Counted from the first letter of the stretch, positions 1-8,855 are shown. The stretch is 64,000 nt of DNA from Mucilaginibacter sp. SG564 (GCF_013149275.1 NZ_JABGNA010000005.1:124001-188000), one strand, 5' to 3'. Notes: generated by a model from the sequence alone, not told the origin. Numbers and translations are program-made.

Positions 1-1009
1 TGCCAATAAAGTAATTCTTCCAATCCGTGTAGCGGTTCTGATCGAAAACTGTTAAATCAGGGGCATAGTTTGGGTCGTACAATGTATTATTGGGGGTTCC
101 CCCGTCAATTGCGTAAGCGTCTTTCCGCATCTGCAAGTATTGTTGCGTGTTCATCATCGACATGCTGCGGCCCAGCACGCTTATGCCATCGTCAAAAGTG
201 AGATCAAGTGCAGTTCGCCCTATTTTGCCTTTTTTAGTAGTGATTAGAATGACACCGTTTCCGCCTCTAGAACCATAAATAGCGGTAGCGTCTGCATCTT
301 TAAGCACCTCAATACTTTCTATATCACTGGGATTTAAGCCATTGAATGGACTTATTCCGCCGTAAGGGTTGCTATAAACACTCCCTGTCCCCGGTGACGC
401 GATTGATTGAAATTGATTGACATTTCCGTTTTGAGCTGCAAATGGAACACCGTCAACGATGAATAATGGCTGGTCTTTCGGAGACAATTGACCAGCAACA
501 GTAGACAACGTGTTTTGACCACGCACCTGAACTGTGAATGATGCACCAGGCATTCCACTTGTAGAGGTAACCACCAGGCCTGGCACCCGACCTTCTAAGG
601 CGGCTAAGGGATTGGTTACCGGTTGCTGTTGAATATCCGATGATGAAATTTTAGAAGTTGATCCAACGCTATTACGTTGGGTATTTGTACCATAGGCGAT
701 CACGTGTACCTCATCCAGTGAAGTCAAACGTGGATTTAGGATAATTTTTAATTCCTTTTTCTCTGTACCTACTTTTAATTCAAGTGTATCGGCATTAGTG
801 GCAGTAAACACTAGCATCGGATTGCTTCCGAATATCTTAATTTTAAATTGACCGTTGTCATTGGTAAAAGTGACTTTTGGGGTTCCTTTAAGTGTCACCG
901 TAACGCCGCTGAGCAACTTGTCATGTGTGTCGCTCACTGTTCCCGAAATTACCTGGCCAAATGTAAAGGCAGGCAATAACAGAAAAAGCAATATGTAAAA
1001 TTTGGTCAT
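1..1009 (-). CDS. SusC/RagA-family TonB-dependent receptor, N-terminal part (cut by window edge)
   Basis: The reading frame is open from an ATG at 1009 down to base 1 (336 codons) and continues outside the window. Residues 1-19 form a signal peptide ending near FGQ. A carboxypeptidase-regulatory-like beta domain follows (about 20-105), then the TonB plug with the motifs FIVDGVPFAAQN, DIESIEVLKDADATAIYG and SRGGNGVILITTKKGK that are characteristic of SusC outer-membrane importers. There is no STN domain, so it need not signal to an ECF anti-sigma factor. It starts 31 bases after the stop of the TlpA-like gene, so the two are probably co-transcribed. The substrate is unknown, and a SusD partner would lie off the left edge. 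Confidence 0.93.
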   Translation of the reverse strand, partial: MTKFYILLFLLLPAFTFGQVISGTVSDTHDKLLSGVTVTLKGTPKVTFTNDNGQFKIKIFGSNPMLVFTATNADTLELKVGTEKKELKIILNPRLTSLDEVHVIAYGTNTQRNSVGSTSKISSSDIQQQPVTNPLAALEGRVPGLVVTSTSGMPGASFTVQVRGQNTLSTVAGQLSPKDQPLFIVDGVPFAAQNGNVNQFQSIASPGTGSVYSNPYGGISPFNGLNPSDIESIEVLKDADATAIYGSRGGNGVILITTKKGKIGRTALDLTFDDGISVLGRSMSMMNTQQYLQMRKDAYAIDGGTPNNTLYDPNYAPDLTVFDQNRYTDWKNYFIG

Positions 1010-1040
1010 GATTTCTGAATTGTGATATGTAAATAGTTAA

Positions 1041-2318
1041 TTATTGGAGCGCTTTATCGCTGATGACTGCATACTCCAATTCTCGGGGCTCTTTAATTAA
1101 GGTGAAGCCCTGGTCTTCCAAACTTTTAGCTATCTCAATAAAGTTTTGCCGATCCGCAGGTAGATTCAACCACACATTTTGCTTAAAGTCAGTTTCGTCA
1201 ATAAATGGTTGTTTATAATAGTTCTGAAAATTGTAGAGAATCTGTTTGACCGGCATATTTGAAAAAAATAACGAGCTGTTCGAAACGTCAAATAAATTGG
1301 TGTCCTTTTCTTTCGAGCCACTGGTTATGGGCCTGTGTTTTGGTGAACGTCTCAATACCCATACGCTGTCATTCAAGCGGACACTATCAATTTTGAAAGG
1401 AAGATACTTGGCTAGATCTTGCTGGAAATATTTATAGGCTCTCTCCTTTGTGGTGGGTGGGAAAATAGCTTCATAATTATACCAATTACTATCAGCAGCC
1501 GGTTTCCTCGAACTTCTGAACTCGTTTAAATTCACAACCCGGATTTTTAAAAATCCGCTTATAAAGCGACTAAACTGGGGATATGCGCTTAACAATAAAT
1601 TTTGTGGAGTTTCGGCATAGTGATAAATCCGGTATACTTTATCTGATGAATCAAGCATCATTCCTGATCCATGCACCCCTTTTATATAAGGTGTAAATAT
1701 GCTTCGGTAAATGTAAAGAGGAGGTTTACTGCCATTAAAACCGTTAATTGGAAATGGCCTTTCCGCATGAAACCTGGTGGTATCGATGTGGGCAACATCC
1801 GTTGAACCACCACTTAACATCAACGAAATATTTTTTTCGTTAACATCTTCTGCTTCGGTAATAGCTTTGACTATCCCATTTTGAATCCAGATATAAACGC
1901 CCAAGGATTTAGGCCGGAACATTTTGTTAAGTATGGTATCGACTGTAACAGATGGTAAATCGAAAGATTTTTTTCTTTTATCAAAAAAAGCCTGGATACG
2001 TTCGGGAGTATCTCCTTTGTAGGTGTCTACTGGCAGCATAAAAACTTTAGTTCCAAAATGACGCTGTAGCGCATAGATCTTGGGCATATGTTCAATGCAA
2101 GGTCCGCAATAAGAATCCCAAAAATCAAGAATCAGTAGCCTATCTTTCAAGTCTGCCGACCGAATGGTTTTAGATTTGAAGTTAACCACGTTATTTATGG
2201 TCAGATCAGGGAGAGTGTCTCCGACTTTGTATGTTTTATTTATGGAGAGGGGTTGTGCATTTGACTTAAAAAAAAGGCATAGCACAGCCATTACGATTAA
2301 AATCGTTATTTTTTTCAT
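1041..2318 (-). CDS. TlpA-like thioredoxin-fold protein with long C-terminal extension
   Basis: This 425-residue protein has a signal peptide (1-21) and an AhpC/TSA-TlpA-like thioredoxin fold at about 30-165. The redox motif WDSYCGPC places the two cysteines at 71 and 74. It should act in the periplasm as a disulfide reductase or resolvase. The C-terminal roughly 250 residues are not thioredoxin. They end in a segment resembling the STN-like repeat of redoxin proteins found beside SusC genes in this group (NLPADRQNFIEIAKSLEDQG). It lies directly upstream of the SusC gene in the same direction, a common Bacteroidota pairing. The role of the extension is not known. Confidence 0.85.
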   Translation of the reverse strand: MKKITILIVMAVLCLFFKSNAQPLSINKTYKVGDTLPDLTINNVVNFKSKTIRSADLKDRLLILDFWDSYCGPCIEHMPKIYALQRHFGTKVFMLPVDTYKGDTPERIQAFFDKRKKSFDLPSVTVDTILNKMFRPKSLGVYIWIQNGIVKAITEAEDVNEKNISLMLSGGSTDVAHIDTTRFHAERPFPINGFNGSKPPLYIYRSIFTPYIKGVHGSGMMLDSSDKVYRIYHYAETPQNLLLSAYPQFSRFISGFLKIRVVNLNEFRSSRKPAADSNWYNYEAIFPPTTKERAYKYFQQDLAKYLPFKIDSVRLNDSVWVLRRSPKHRPITSGSKEKDTNLFDVSNSSLFFSNMPVKQILYNFQNYYKQPFIDETDFKQNVWLNLPADRQNFIEIAKSLEDQGFTLIKEPRELEYAVISDKALQ

Positions 2319-2365
2319 GAAAAAATCAGTTAGAGGTCTTGGGAAATGGGGGTAATAAACAGATC

Positions 2366-2414
2366 GATAATGGCAACCCGTGTTTAACTATTAACTGACC
2401 GGGTTGCCATTATC
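2366..2414. other. Perfect 15-bp inverted repeat with 19-base loop
   Basis: Bases 2366-2380 (GATAATGGCAACCCG) are the exact reverse complement of 2400-2414. The hairpin lies between the TlpA-like gene and the small gene ending at 2461. There is no T-run on the minus strand, so it is an unusual terminator at best. It could be an mRNA hairpin, a transcription end shared by the minus-strand genes, or an operator. Confidence 0.6.
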
Positions 2415-2460
2415 CTAAGGTCATTCTGGGGGACAGATGACCAGTTGCCATACGATGAAC

Positions 2461-2739
2461 TTACTTTTCTTCATTCCCAGTAGTGATTTTAGCTTCTGAC
2501 AATGCGTGCTGAAGTTCAGCGCGATAGTAAATTTCAGATACTAAAGCTGGGAGTTTTCCGAGGCCGGAGTTTTCAAGGTTTTGCAGTGAATTCGCATCCT
2601 GGGTTTTGTTCAGGCCCCTCGTAAACCAATCATTCAATTCCTGCTGAAACTGATCGTAAGGCACGGTACGGAACCGCTCCATAATCTCAGCTAAGGAACT
2701 AAATTCAGGCATTTCAGGAAGTGCGTTTTTCTCGTCCAT
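2461..2739 (-). CDS. Small hypothetical protein, 92 residues
   Basis: A small, charged, soluble-looking protein with no signal peptide or membrane segment, and mostly helical by composition. I do not recognise the family. It is bounded downstream by the 15-bp inverted repeat at 2366-2414 and upstream by a divergent region shared with the XRE regulator. Its coding-like amino-acid composition and isolated position support a real gene. No function can be assigned. Confidence 0.55.
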   Translation of the reverse strand: MDEKNALPEMPEFSSLAEIMERFRTVPYDQFQQELNDWFTRGLNKTQDANSLQNLENSGLGKLPALVSEIYYRAELQHALSEAKITTGNEEK

Positions 2740-3115
2740 ATTTAATGATTAATTGTTCATTATCAGGAGTCTGCAAGAGAGATTGATTTCTGTAAAATAC
2801 TACAGGCGTGGTTCCCAACTTATCGTTCACGGAGGCCTACTACAGCCAGAGCACAAATAAGAAGGGAGCCCACACCTATAGCATGGGCATTCCGGCTTCT
2901 CCTCTTGCGCTCATTTTGAAAGTAGTAGTTTCCGTGAGCAAGACTCAAAGCGAATGCTTCAATATTTTCGAAGTATTCGCAAAAATAATATAAGTGACTA
3001 TATCACCTATGGATTTATTTAGCTTTTTTTTTCTATTATCAAATATAATGATAAATACAAAAAATACGAAAAATTTGCCGTAATTTTTAAACATAATTTG
3101 GCTTCTTTTTGATGA
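2740..3115. other. Intergenic region between divergent small genes
   Basis: This 376-base stretch is AT-rich near 3000-3110 and should hold the promoters of the minus-strand gene at 2739 and the plus-strand XRE gene at 3116. A 61-codon plus-strand frame (2808-2993) is present but shows no family resemblance or start signal, so I do not call it a gene. Confidence 0.4.
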
Positions 3116-3394
3116 ATGGGGAGTCAATATCGAGATCAAGCATTTATTGAACAGGTTTGTGCAAAGATTTTGGAGATCAGGAAGAAAAAGGGTATTGTTC
3201 AAGAAGATTTAGTGGATCGTACCGGCTTCCACTTAAAACAAATTGGCAACATCGAAAAAGGCATAAGTAACACTTCAATAAGTAATTTAGCTCAGATAGC
3301 TCGGGCATTACAAGTCCACCCGAAAGAATTATTAGATTTTGATTTTGAATTGCCGAAATACCCACCTACCAGAAAAGAAAGAAAACGAAAATAA
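3116..3394 (+). CDS. XRE-family helix-turn-helix regulator
   Basis: The 92-residue protein is almost entirely one lambda-repressor-like (Cro/C1) HTH, at about residues 14-70. KILEIRKKKGIVQEDLVDRTG forms helices 1-2, and IGNIEKGISNTSISNLAQIARAL carries the recognition and packing helices. A basic tail (RKERKRK) follows. It is a DNA-binding regulator, probably of nearby accessory genes. A second ATG at 3112 is out of frame, so 3116 is the start. It has no sensor domain. Such stand-alone HTH proteins are common in mobile and defence regions. Confidence 0.85.
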   Translation: MGSQYRDQAFIEQVCAKILEIRKKKGIVQEDLVDRTGFHLKQIGNIEKGISNTSISNLAQIARALQVHPKELLDFDFELPKYPPTRKERKRK

Positions 3395-3493
3395 TCCTTC
3401 ATAGGGTCGTTGAAGCATACGAAAAACCCTAATTTCCGTCATGAATAAATCACTGTTGATTAAACTAGTGAACCTACCTTCTACCTTATCAAT

Positions 3494-4030
3494 ATGAAAA
3501 CCAACGAAACCAGCGCGAATTTTTTATCACGCAACTTACTTCCGATATCATTGTATGCTATGGGAATTTTTGTTGCACTATTACTCCTGCCAGTCTTCAT
3601 TACGGAAAATTTTATTGCTCCACAGATAGCGCTTATGGCTCTGTGTACATCATTGTTTTTGGGATATTTGAATTATCAGCATGCATAGGATCGGCTCTTC
3701 AAAGACCTCTTTAAAGAATTTAACGAGCGCTATAACGCTTTAAGTGATCAGTTTGAACACCTGGAAAAGAAATATTCACTTGAAGTAAAACTATCTAAAG
3801 TTGATACCGATGATTCAAAACTAATAATCAGTTACCTCAACCTTTGTGCCGAGGAATATTTTTGGTTTAGAAAAGGTAGATTAGACATCGGTGCCTGGGA
3901 AAGTTGGAAGTCAGGAATGCGTACGTGGGCAAAGCTCCCGGTTGTCAGGCTAGTTTTTGATGATGAGGTAGATAACTGGAAGACAGCCTATTATAAAGGT
4001 TTCAATATCTTTTTTAAGGGATTACTTTAA
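3494..4030 (+). pseudogene. Membrane-anchored unknown protein split by an in-frame TAG
   Basis: The frame starting at 3494 encodes a 64-residue piece with two hydrophobic segments (about 16-33 and 39-56) and reaches TAG at 3686-3688. The same frame then stays open to TAA at 4028-4030, giving 114 more codons. That part reads as a typical cytoplasmic helical domain (FKDLFKEFNERYNALSDQ, LNLCAEEYFWFRKGRLD, WESWKSGMRTW). It resembles Bacteroidota hypothetical proteins made of a membrane anchor plus a helical tail. The natural reading is one 179-codon gene carrying a nonsense mutation. No in-frame ATG follows the TAG closely, so re-initiation is unlikely. A sequencing error or suppression is also possible. 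Confidence 0.7.
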
Positions 4031-4237
4031 AATCTCATATCCAAATTATCCCCTTTTCCTCCTAATATAAAATCAACGCAGTTATAGTAAAACCGCTTGT
4101 GTTTGGCGGGAAAGCAACGTAGCGACAGCGGATTGGTTTCATGGTAAAGTCAAGCAACCGCTTTAGCCGGGTCGTCTTTTTCGATTGAAATGAGAAAGTG
4201 GCGGACCGGCGCGCGCTCGATGGACCCCAAAAGGCTG

Positions 4238-4690
4238 CTACAAAGGCTCGTATACCTTAATATCAAGGGGCAGGTCGGCCAATTTATCCTCAATGAGCGG
4301 TTTTACTTTACGCCAACTCAACTCGCCATTACCGCAGCCAAGCGCAGGCATGGCGACCGAGCGGACATCATTTTCTGATAAATACGATTTCAATGCCTCC
4401 AAACCCTGAACGATATAGCTATACTCCGAAGGTAATCGCCAATGGGTCTTTGTCGGAAAATTAATGATGGTCTTTTGCCCCAATAACAAACTGGTATCCT
4501 GAACAATCAATAATCTTCCAATAGCGAGTTGCTTGGCAGCAAACGCATTTCGGTAAGCTAAATAATTATGCGGGAATGCATTTTTAAATGCAAGGGCAAC
4601 GCCCTTACCCATGATACCGACCGTATTAACGGTGTTTACCAAACAATCGGCATCATCTTTTAATAAATCTCCTCTGTGATAAATGATCAT
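4238..4690 (-). CDS. Macro-domain protein (ADP-ribose binding, DarG-like type)
   Basis: The 150-residue protein is a single macro domain. Diagnostic pieces are CLVNTVNTVGIMGKGVA (about 17-32, the ADP-ribose loop), NFPTKTHWRLPS (77-88) and MPALGCGNGELSW (114-126). The NFPTK.HWR segment is typical of the macro domain of the DarG antitoxin and relatives, which remove ADP-ribose from DNA or protein. The C-terminal domain of full DarG is absent and no DarT toxin gene is adjacent. It is therefore best called a stand-alone macro-domain hydrolase or binder. It lies between the broken membrane gene and the PRTRC cassette. Confidence 0.88.
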   Translation of the reverse strand: MIIYHRGDLLKDDADCLVNTVNTVGIMGKGVALAFKNAFPHNYLAYRNAFAAKQLAIGRLLIVQDTSLLLGQKTIINFPTKTHWRLPSEYSYIVQGLEALKSYLSENDVRSVAMPALGCGNGELSWRKVKPLIEDKLADLPLDIKVYEPL

Positions 4691-4848
4691 CGGTTCTATT
4701 TCTACGGGTGAATATAATTTTAAAATACAGCTGTCAAAGGAATTGAACGGAAATTTTTATCCGCTCGTGAATTTTTACCAATTGTTATGGCTCATTTCGA
4801 CTTTTTTGACACTCATCACATAGTCGTATTTAATCTTTACCATAGCTG

Positions 4849-5040
4849 CTACACGTTCGATTGTTGGCTTAAGGCCAATAACTTTTGGTACACGTCTTCC
4901 CAGTAGGCTTGCTGCCTGGCATCAAATTCAGCAAAGCCGGGATCGGTGTGGCGGTAATGGCGAAAATCATCAGCCTGCAACAATGCTAATTGCAGATTTT
5001 CTATAGTAATGATTTTGCCGTCAATGTCTTTGAATTTCAT
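4849..5040 (-). CDS. Small protein at the end of the PRTRC cassette
   Basis: A 63-residue soluble acidic protein (MKFKDIDGKIITIENLQLAL at the start) beginning only seven bases after the ThiF gene stop, in the same direction. The spacing argues that it is the last gene of the PRTRC operon. I do not recognise a named family. It has no membrane segment, cysteine pairs or nucleotide-binding motif. Its function is unknown. Confidence 0.65.
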   Translation of the reverse strand: MKFKDIDGKIITIENLQLALLQADDFRHYRHTDPGFAEFDARQQAYWEDVYQKLLALSQQSNV

Positions 5041-5047
5041 GATAAAG

Positions 5048-5872
5048 TTACGCTGCTATTTTGAGCGGTTGCGCCCTGTATTCTTTCAGGTTGAGAAACA
5101 ATGCATTATGATAAATAATCCCCTCACGGAACATTTGCCAAATAAGCGACGACCCGAAATTCACCAAAGTAGAATTAATGAACAGGTCTTGTTTGGCCAA
5201 TGCCTCGGCAAGCGAACAGCTTGGCGTATTATCGTTTAGTTCAGATTGCAACAATAAGTCTTTAAATTTTTCCGTGACAAAAGGCAGATTACCTAAAGGA
5301 ACGAATTGCTTTGATTTGGGTTGTTTGATTTCTCCGACAGTTGATAAAACAACTTGGCCTGTATCCTTGCTGTTGCCAAAATCCATCCAGTAAAGTGGTT
5401 TGTCCCGGTGACCCCCTGAATTTTTATGGTAGATTTTCAGGATTTCGGCAATTTCAAAGCGGGCTTTCACAGTATCGACACAGGATACAGTTATGGCTGC
5501 CATGCCTTTGGCGATAGAGCAATACTGCTTATCATACCGTTCAGCTTCGGCTTTCCAGTTCAAACCGAAAAAACGGTTGATACGGTTAATCAGGGCTACC
5601 GATTTGAATTGTCCTAATTCTGCGGAGGTAAACAATTGCCTTGCCAAATTTGGCGTTTGAACGGTATCATCGTCAAAAAGGGTTACCATAAAGCCGGGAT
5701 GGTTCAACCCGTTTAGTGCCTGGCTCATGCGGGCAAGTGCGGTTAACATTTGGCTGCCAGTTCCACCTGCCCCAATCAAATTGACGGAAACAGGATTATA
5801 GGGTTGGAGCAATTCTTTTTGAACGATATGTACTGCGGGGAGTGTCGTGTTAACTAAAATTTGCTTTTTCAT
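5048..5872 (-). CDS. PRTRC system ThiF-family protein
   Basis: This 274-residue E1-like (ThiF/MoeB/HesA) protein has the Rossmann ATP loop IGAGGTGSQ at about 33-41. The adenylation-site segment DDDTVQTPNLARQLF at 67-81 has the expected Asp and Asn-x-x-Arg-Gln. These match the ThiF member of the PRTRC (ParB-related, ThiF-related cassette) gene set. E1-like enzymes adenylate the C-terminus of a small protein, but no partner or reaction is known for PRTRC. Its start overlaps the end of the B gene by four bases (ATGA-type overlap), which supports translational coupling. Confidence 0.9.
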   Translation of the reverse strand: MKKQILVNTTLPAVHIVQKELLQPYNPVSVNLIGAGGTGSQMLTALARMSQALNGLNHPGFMVTLFDDDTVQTPNLARQLFTSAELGQFKSVALINRINRFFGLNWKAEAERYDKQYCSIAKGMAAITVSCVDTVKARFEIAEILKIYHKNSGGHRDKPLYWMDFGNSKDTGQVVLSTVGEIKQPKSKQFVPLGNLPFVTEKFKDLLLQSELNDNTPSCSLAEALAKQDLFINSTLVNFGSSLIWQMFREGIIYHNALFLNLKEYRAQPLKIAA

Positions 5873-6615
5873 TTGATTAGATTTTTGAGTTGTAGATTAC
5901 GGTGTTTAGTGAGCAGTTCGGTTGGAAACGGCTTTCCTGTCACGACCTGCTGCTGCCAAAGCGAAAGCAAATCAATCTGCGCCCCGTTATGGCTGCCAAT
6001 GGTATGGCTGAAATAACTGTTAAAAAAGTAAGCTTCCCACTTACTGATAAAATCCTCCAAGCGTGTAAAGCGGTCGATGGCTATCTGAACCGTTCCCATA
6101 CACACATTACCATTTTCATAGATATTGAAAAATGGTGCGTGATAAAGTGGCGTGTTGGCGTTCGGTTTGGATTTGGATTTAAGGGCATATACATTCAAAG
6201 CGTTTTTACTGCCTTTCCACACCATTGCAGGGATATGCGCCTTGCCTGATGGTATCTGTAATCCTTCCACGAAAAACAGGTCAACGGCCATCGGAGGAGT
6301 AAACCAAATCACATAACCCTCTGCTTGGGGGTCAAGGAATAACACGTTTGCGGGTAAGAGCCCTTTAGGTTTCAGGTAATTGCTTTTCAGTTCCTCGGTA
6401 CTTTGGAATAATTTACTAAGGGAAACCATTTCCGCAATGCTTAAGGGGTGCGCATTTACCGGTTGCCCACGCTTGCCAATGTCATAGCTTTCGACATAAA
6501 CCTCTGCGCTGCTATCCGTTGGATAGTTCTCTTTTTGAATAGCTTGGTTTTGATATATCAGTAATGCCTTTACTGGTGCAAACTGGTTGTTAAATTGTTC
6601 GCTTATGTTGGTCAT
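5869..6615 (-). CDS. PRTRC system protein B
   Basis: The 248-residue soluble protein lies directly upstream of ThiF and overlaps it by four bases. Its length, its order next to ThiF, and segments such as VLFLDPQAEGYVIWFTPPM and LYHAPFFNIYENGNVCMGTV match the PRTRC protein B family. This family has no known biochemical activity. The downstream part carries an aromatic-rich region (EAYFFNSYFSHTIGSHNG) typical of the family's C-terminal half. It is probably part of one operon running from the SSB gene to the gene at 4849. Confidence 0.85.
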   Translation of the reverse strand: MTNISEQFNNQFAPVKALLIYQNQAIQKENYPTDSSAEVYVESYDIGKRGQPVNAHPLSIAEMVSLSKLFQSTEELKSNYLKPKGLLPANVLFLDPQAEGYVIWFTPPMAVDLFFVEGLQIPSGKAHIPAMVWKGSKNALNVYALKSKSKPNANTPLYHAPFFNIYENGNVCMGTVQIAIDRFTRLEDFISKWEAYFFNSYFSHTIGSHNGAQIDLLSLWQQQVVTGKPFPTELLTKHRNLQLKNLIK

Positions 6616-6626
6616 GGCGTGTTTAA

Positions 6627-7774
6627 TTAGTGGTCATAATCATTTAGGAAAGTGCATAGCCTGTCTACGAGCGGAAAAAATCGGCTCTCGAACCCAAAAC
6701 TTTCTTGCGTAGCGGTTACGGGATTATCAAATAGGATTACATCCACGGGTTCATCGGTAATACCCATTTCCTGAAAACTGCAATCAATCATAGACATGAC
6801 TGTTTCGATAACAGAATCATTGCCACTCCAATAAAAGCTGATGTACTGGTCGGCACCGATGCGCTCGGTCACTTCGGGATAATACAGGTCAGGGCGAATA
6901 TCATCAAAGATGCTGCGATTGGGATAGGCTTTAAATAATTGCACAAACTCGATGGCCAGTATCGCCAGATCGTTGTCACGGATTTCCGCATTTGCATAGT
7001 TCAGTACAATATCCTCTATGTTTTCTACCCTGCTTTTTTCAGCCATCAACCTGCAAAGCTTAATGCCCGAATTTTGGAGCGTTGACAATTCGTCTAACTG
7101 CTCTTCCCTGTAGGCGTTTTCTTCGGCATCATCTTCATACATTTCCTCGTTGATCATATCTTCCACATAGCGGTACTGGTCAGCTAAAAAAGTATTATAA
7201 TCGGAATACATAGGCAGCTCTGCCACCTGGTACAGGTAGGCAAAAATGGCGGTAACCACTTCTGCAACGGCTTGCTGCTGCGCATTTGTCACCCATTTCC
7301 ATAAGGGCTTGACAGGGATATAATATAAAGTCCTGTTCGTATCATACTGGCTGATGGTTGCTAAAACGGCTTCATGGCTTTCATCTTTCAGGATGATGCA
7401 ATCCAGTTTCTTGTTAATGGCCTGAATACGCTCATTGGTGACCTGCCATGACTGGTAGATGTTTTGCGGAAAAGCCAATCCGCTCACATCGGGCAATCGC
7501 AGGTCATAGAATTTGCAGATATTTTCTAAAGAGCGGAAATATTCCGTTTCCGCTCTTGTTATGTTGCCCTCAAATAACCAAAAAGGTTTGAATGTATGGT
7601 TCAGAAAACCATTTCCACTATGGCGGGTGGTGCGCTTCTTAAAGGGTTGCGCTGTATTTCTCCCGCATCGGGCAGACGGTTTAATTTTGTTGCGTACTGG
7701 CCGAATTGTGCGTATATTCTCCATAGGTCACTATCCTTTTCAACTTTTACTTTGGTGATTACTTTATTTTTCAT
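6627..7774 (-). pseudogene. PRTRC F-position gene, probably frameshifted near 7604
   Basis: A minus-strand frame from 7724 to 6627 encodes 365 residues. Its first 40 residues are Arg/Lys-rich and unlike a normal N-terminus. In the other frame an ATG at 7774 starts two bases after the stop of PRTRC C. It gives a natural sequence (MKNKVITKVKVEKDSDLWRI...PDAGEIQRNPLRSAPPAIVEMVF) ending at TGA 7601-7603, exactly where the long frame becomes sensible (NHTFKPFWLFEGN). Adding one base to the run of four T (minus strand, about 7604-7607) would join them into one protein of about 382 residues. Position between C and B fits PRTRC protein F, but similarity to that family is not certain. A programmed -1 shift cannot be excluded. 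Confidence 0.62.
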
Positions 7775-7776
7775 GA

Positions 7777-7992
7777 TTAGCCTTTCGTCCCCATTGTGCT
7801 TTCAAAATGGTACTGCATTTCGTCGTCTTTAAATTCGGGACCACGTATTTTAGCGGTAGTCAGAATCGGGTAAATGTTGGCGTAAAAATTCCGCACATCT
7901 TCTTTAGTGAGTTGTTCACCGGGGTCTGTCAAGCGCACTTCCTGACCGTTTTGTTTATGCAGGAATACCCTGCTGATTGCTGTAACTTCCAT
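7777..7992 (-). CDS. PRTRC system protein C
   Basis: A 71-residue protein that fits the PRTRC protein C family well. It begins MEVTAISRVFLHKQNGQEVRL, continues LTDPGEQLTKEDVRNFYANI and YPILTTAKIRGPE, and ends STMGTKG, the conserved tail of the family. The family is small, soluble and of unknown function. It lies 10 bases after the E gene and two bases before the ATG of the F-position gene, so it belongs to the same operon. Confidence 0.92.
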   Translation of the reverse strand: MEVTAISRVFLHKQNGQEVRLTDPGEQLTKEDVRNFYANIYPILTTAKIRGPEFKDDEMQYHFESTMGTKG

Positions 7993-8002
7993 AATAAATG
8001 TT

Positions 8003-8626
8003 TTAGGCTAAATCATTGATGAATGCTTCGTATTTGGCTTTATGTTTTTGGAGTTCAGCACCTTTTGCATTGATTTCCTCCGCTTTTTCCAAGTAATCGG
8101 CACAGGTTTGCAGCAGACTGATGGCCTCGTCATACTTGAATACTTTGCTCAATTCGGCTACCTGCTCCAATACACTAGCATAGCGTTTTTTCTTTTCCGC
8201 CAGCGCCTTTTGCTCATTCTCCTGTGCGGAGAACAGGTTTTCGGTTTCCTTCTGTTCATCATCATCGTCAGTCTCGGCTGCTGATGCGGTGGAAGTTTTG
8301 CCTTTATTCGCTTTGTTCTTTTTGTCCAGTTCGGCTTTAGCATTATCAGCAGCCTTTTTCAGGCTTTGCTGATAAGCATCCATATTGGCAAAAAGACTTG
8401 CGGTCTGCTTTACGGGCGCAGCTATTGCCCCGAAAAAACCCTCGTCCAGTTCGACGGCCTTGCCTTTTAAAATCATCGGGGGGATTACTTTTCCCGCGGT
8501 GTCTGCCGTAGCGTTTGGCAGGTAAACGGAAACGGTTAATACCCCCCCGGCATTTTTGATAAGGATAAGATTGAGTGCGCCCTGAAATTCAAGTGCGCTG
8601 ATATGTTCAAAAAAGTTCGTTTGCAT
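8003..8626 (-). CDS. PRTRC system protein E
   Basis: The 207-residue protein has an N-terminal domain (about 1-80) with the PRTRC E pattern (LTVSVYLPNA, IPPMILKGKAVELDEGFFGAI). A Lys/Ala-rich linker and an acidic stretch (DDDDEQKE) follow, then a C-terminal coiled-coil-like region with many Glu/Lys/Leu repeats (about 130-205). Its function is unknown. Its start overlaps the end of the preceding small gene by 20 bases. The order E-C-F?-B-ThiF matches PRTRC cassettes in other phyla. Confidence 0.87.
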   Translation of the reverse strand: MQTNFFEHISALEFQGALNLILIKNAGGVLTVSVYLPNATADTAGKVIPPMILKGKAVELDEGFFGAIAAPVKQTASLFANMDAYQQSLKKAADNAKAELDKKNKANKGKTSTASAAETDDDDEQKETENLFSAQENEQKALAEKKKRYASVLEQVAELSKVFKYDEAISLLQTCADYLEKAEEINAKGAELQKHKAKYEAFINDLA

Positions 8627-8852
8627 AATATTTCGATTTCTTGTCTTTTAAAATTTTCGTTCCTTTTCCTTTTTGGTAGCGGGCTGAGTACCCGTTGTTC
8701 TGAATGATAGACCGCAGGATGTTTTCGGCTTCTCTTGCCTTTTGCGCATCTTCTGCGCTCACAAACAAGAGGTTCGTATCATCGAAAAAGCGCAGGGTAT
8801 TGGCTAACACCTTGATAGCTTTCCGTTCGGTTTTACTTGTTAAACGGCTCAT
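8607..8852 (-). CDS. Small PRTRC-associated hypothetical protein
   Basis: An 81-residue basic protein (KTERKAIKVLANTLRFFDD at the start, KGKGTKILKDKKSKYY near the end). It overlaps PRTRC E by 20 bases and starts four bases after the stop of the next upstream gene. It has no recognisable domain. The high Lys content and helical first half could fit nucleic-acid contact, but that is only inference from composition. The tight packing shows it is part of the operon. Confidence 0.7.
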   Translation of the reverse strand: MSRLTSKTERKAIKVLANTLRFFDDTNLLFVSAEDAQKAREAENILRSIIQNNGYSARYQKGKGTKILKDKKSKYYANELF

Positions 8853-8855
8853 GGC

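Noticed and set aside
2808..2993. 61-codon plus-strand frame in the gap before the XRE gene
   Set aside because: No family resemblance, no start signal, and the region is a divergent promoter gap.
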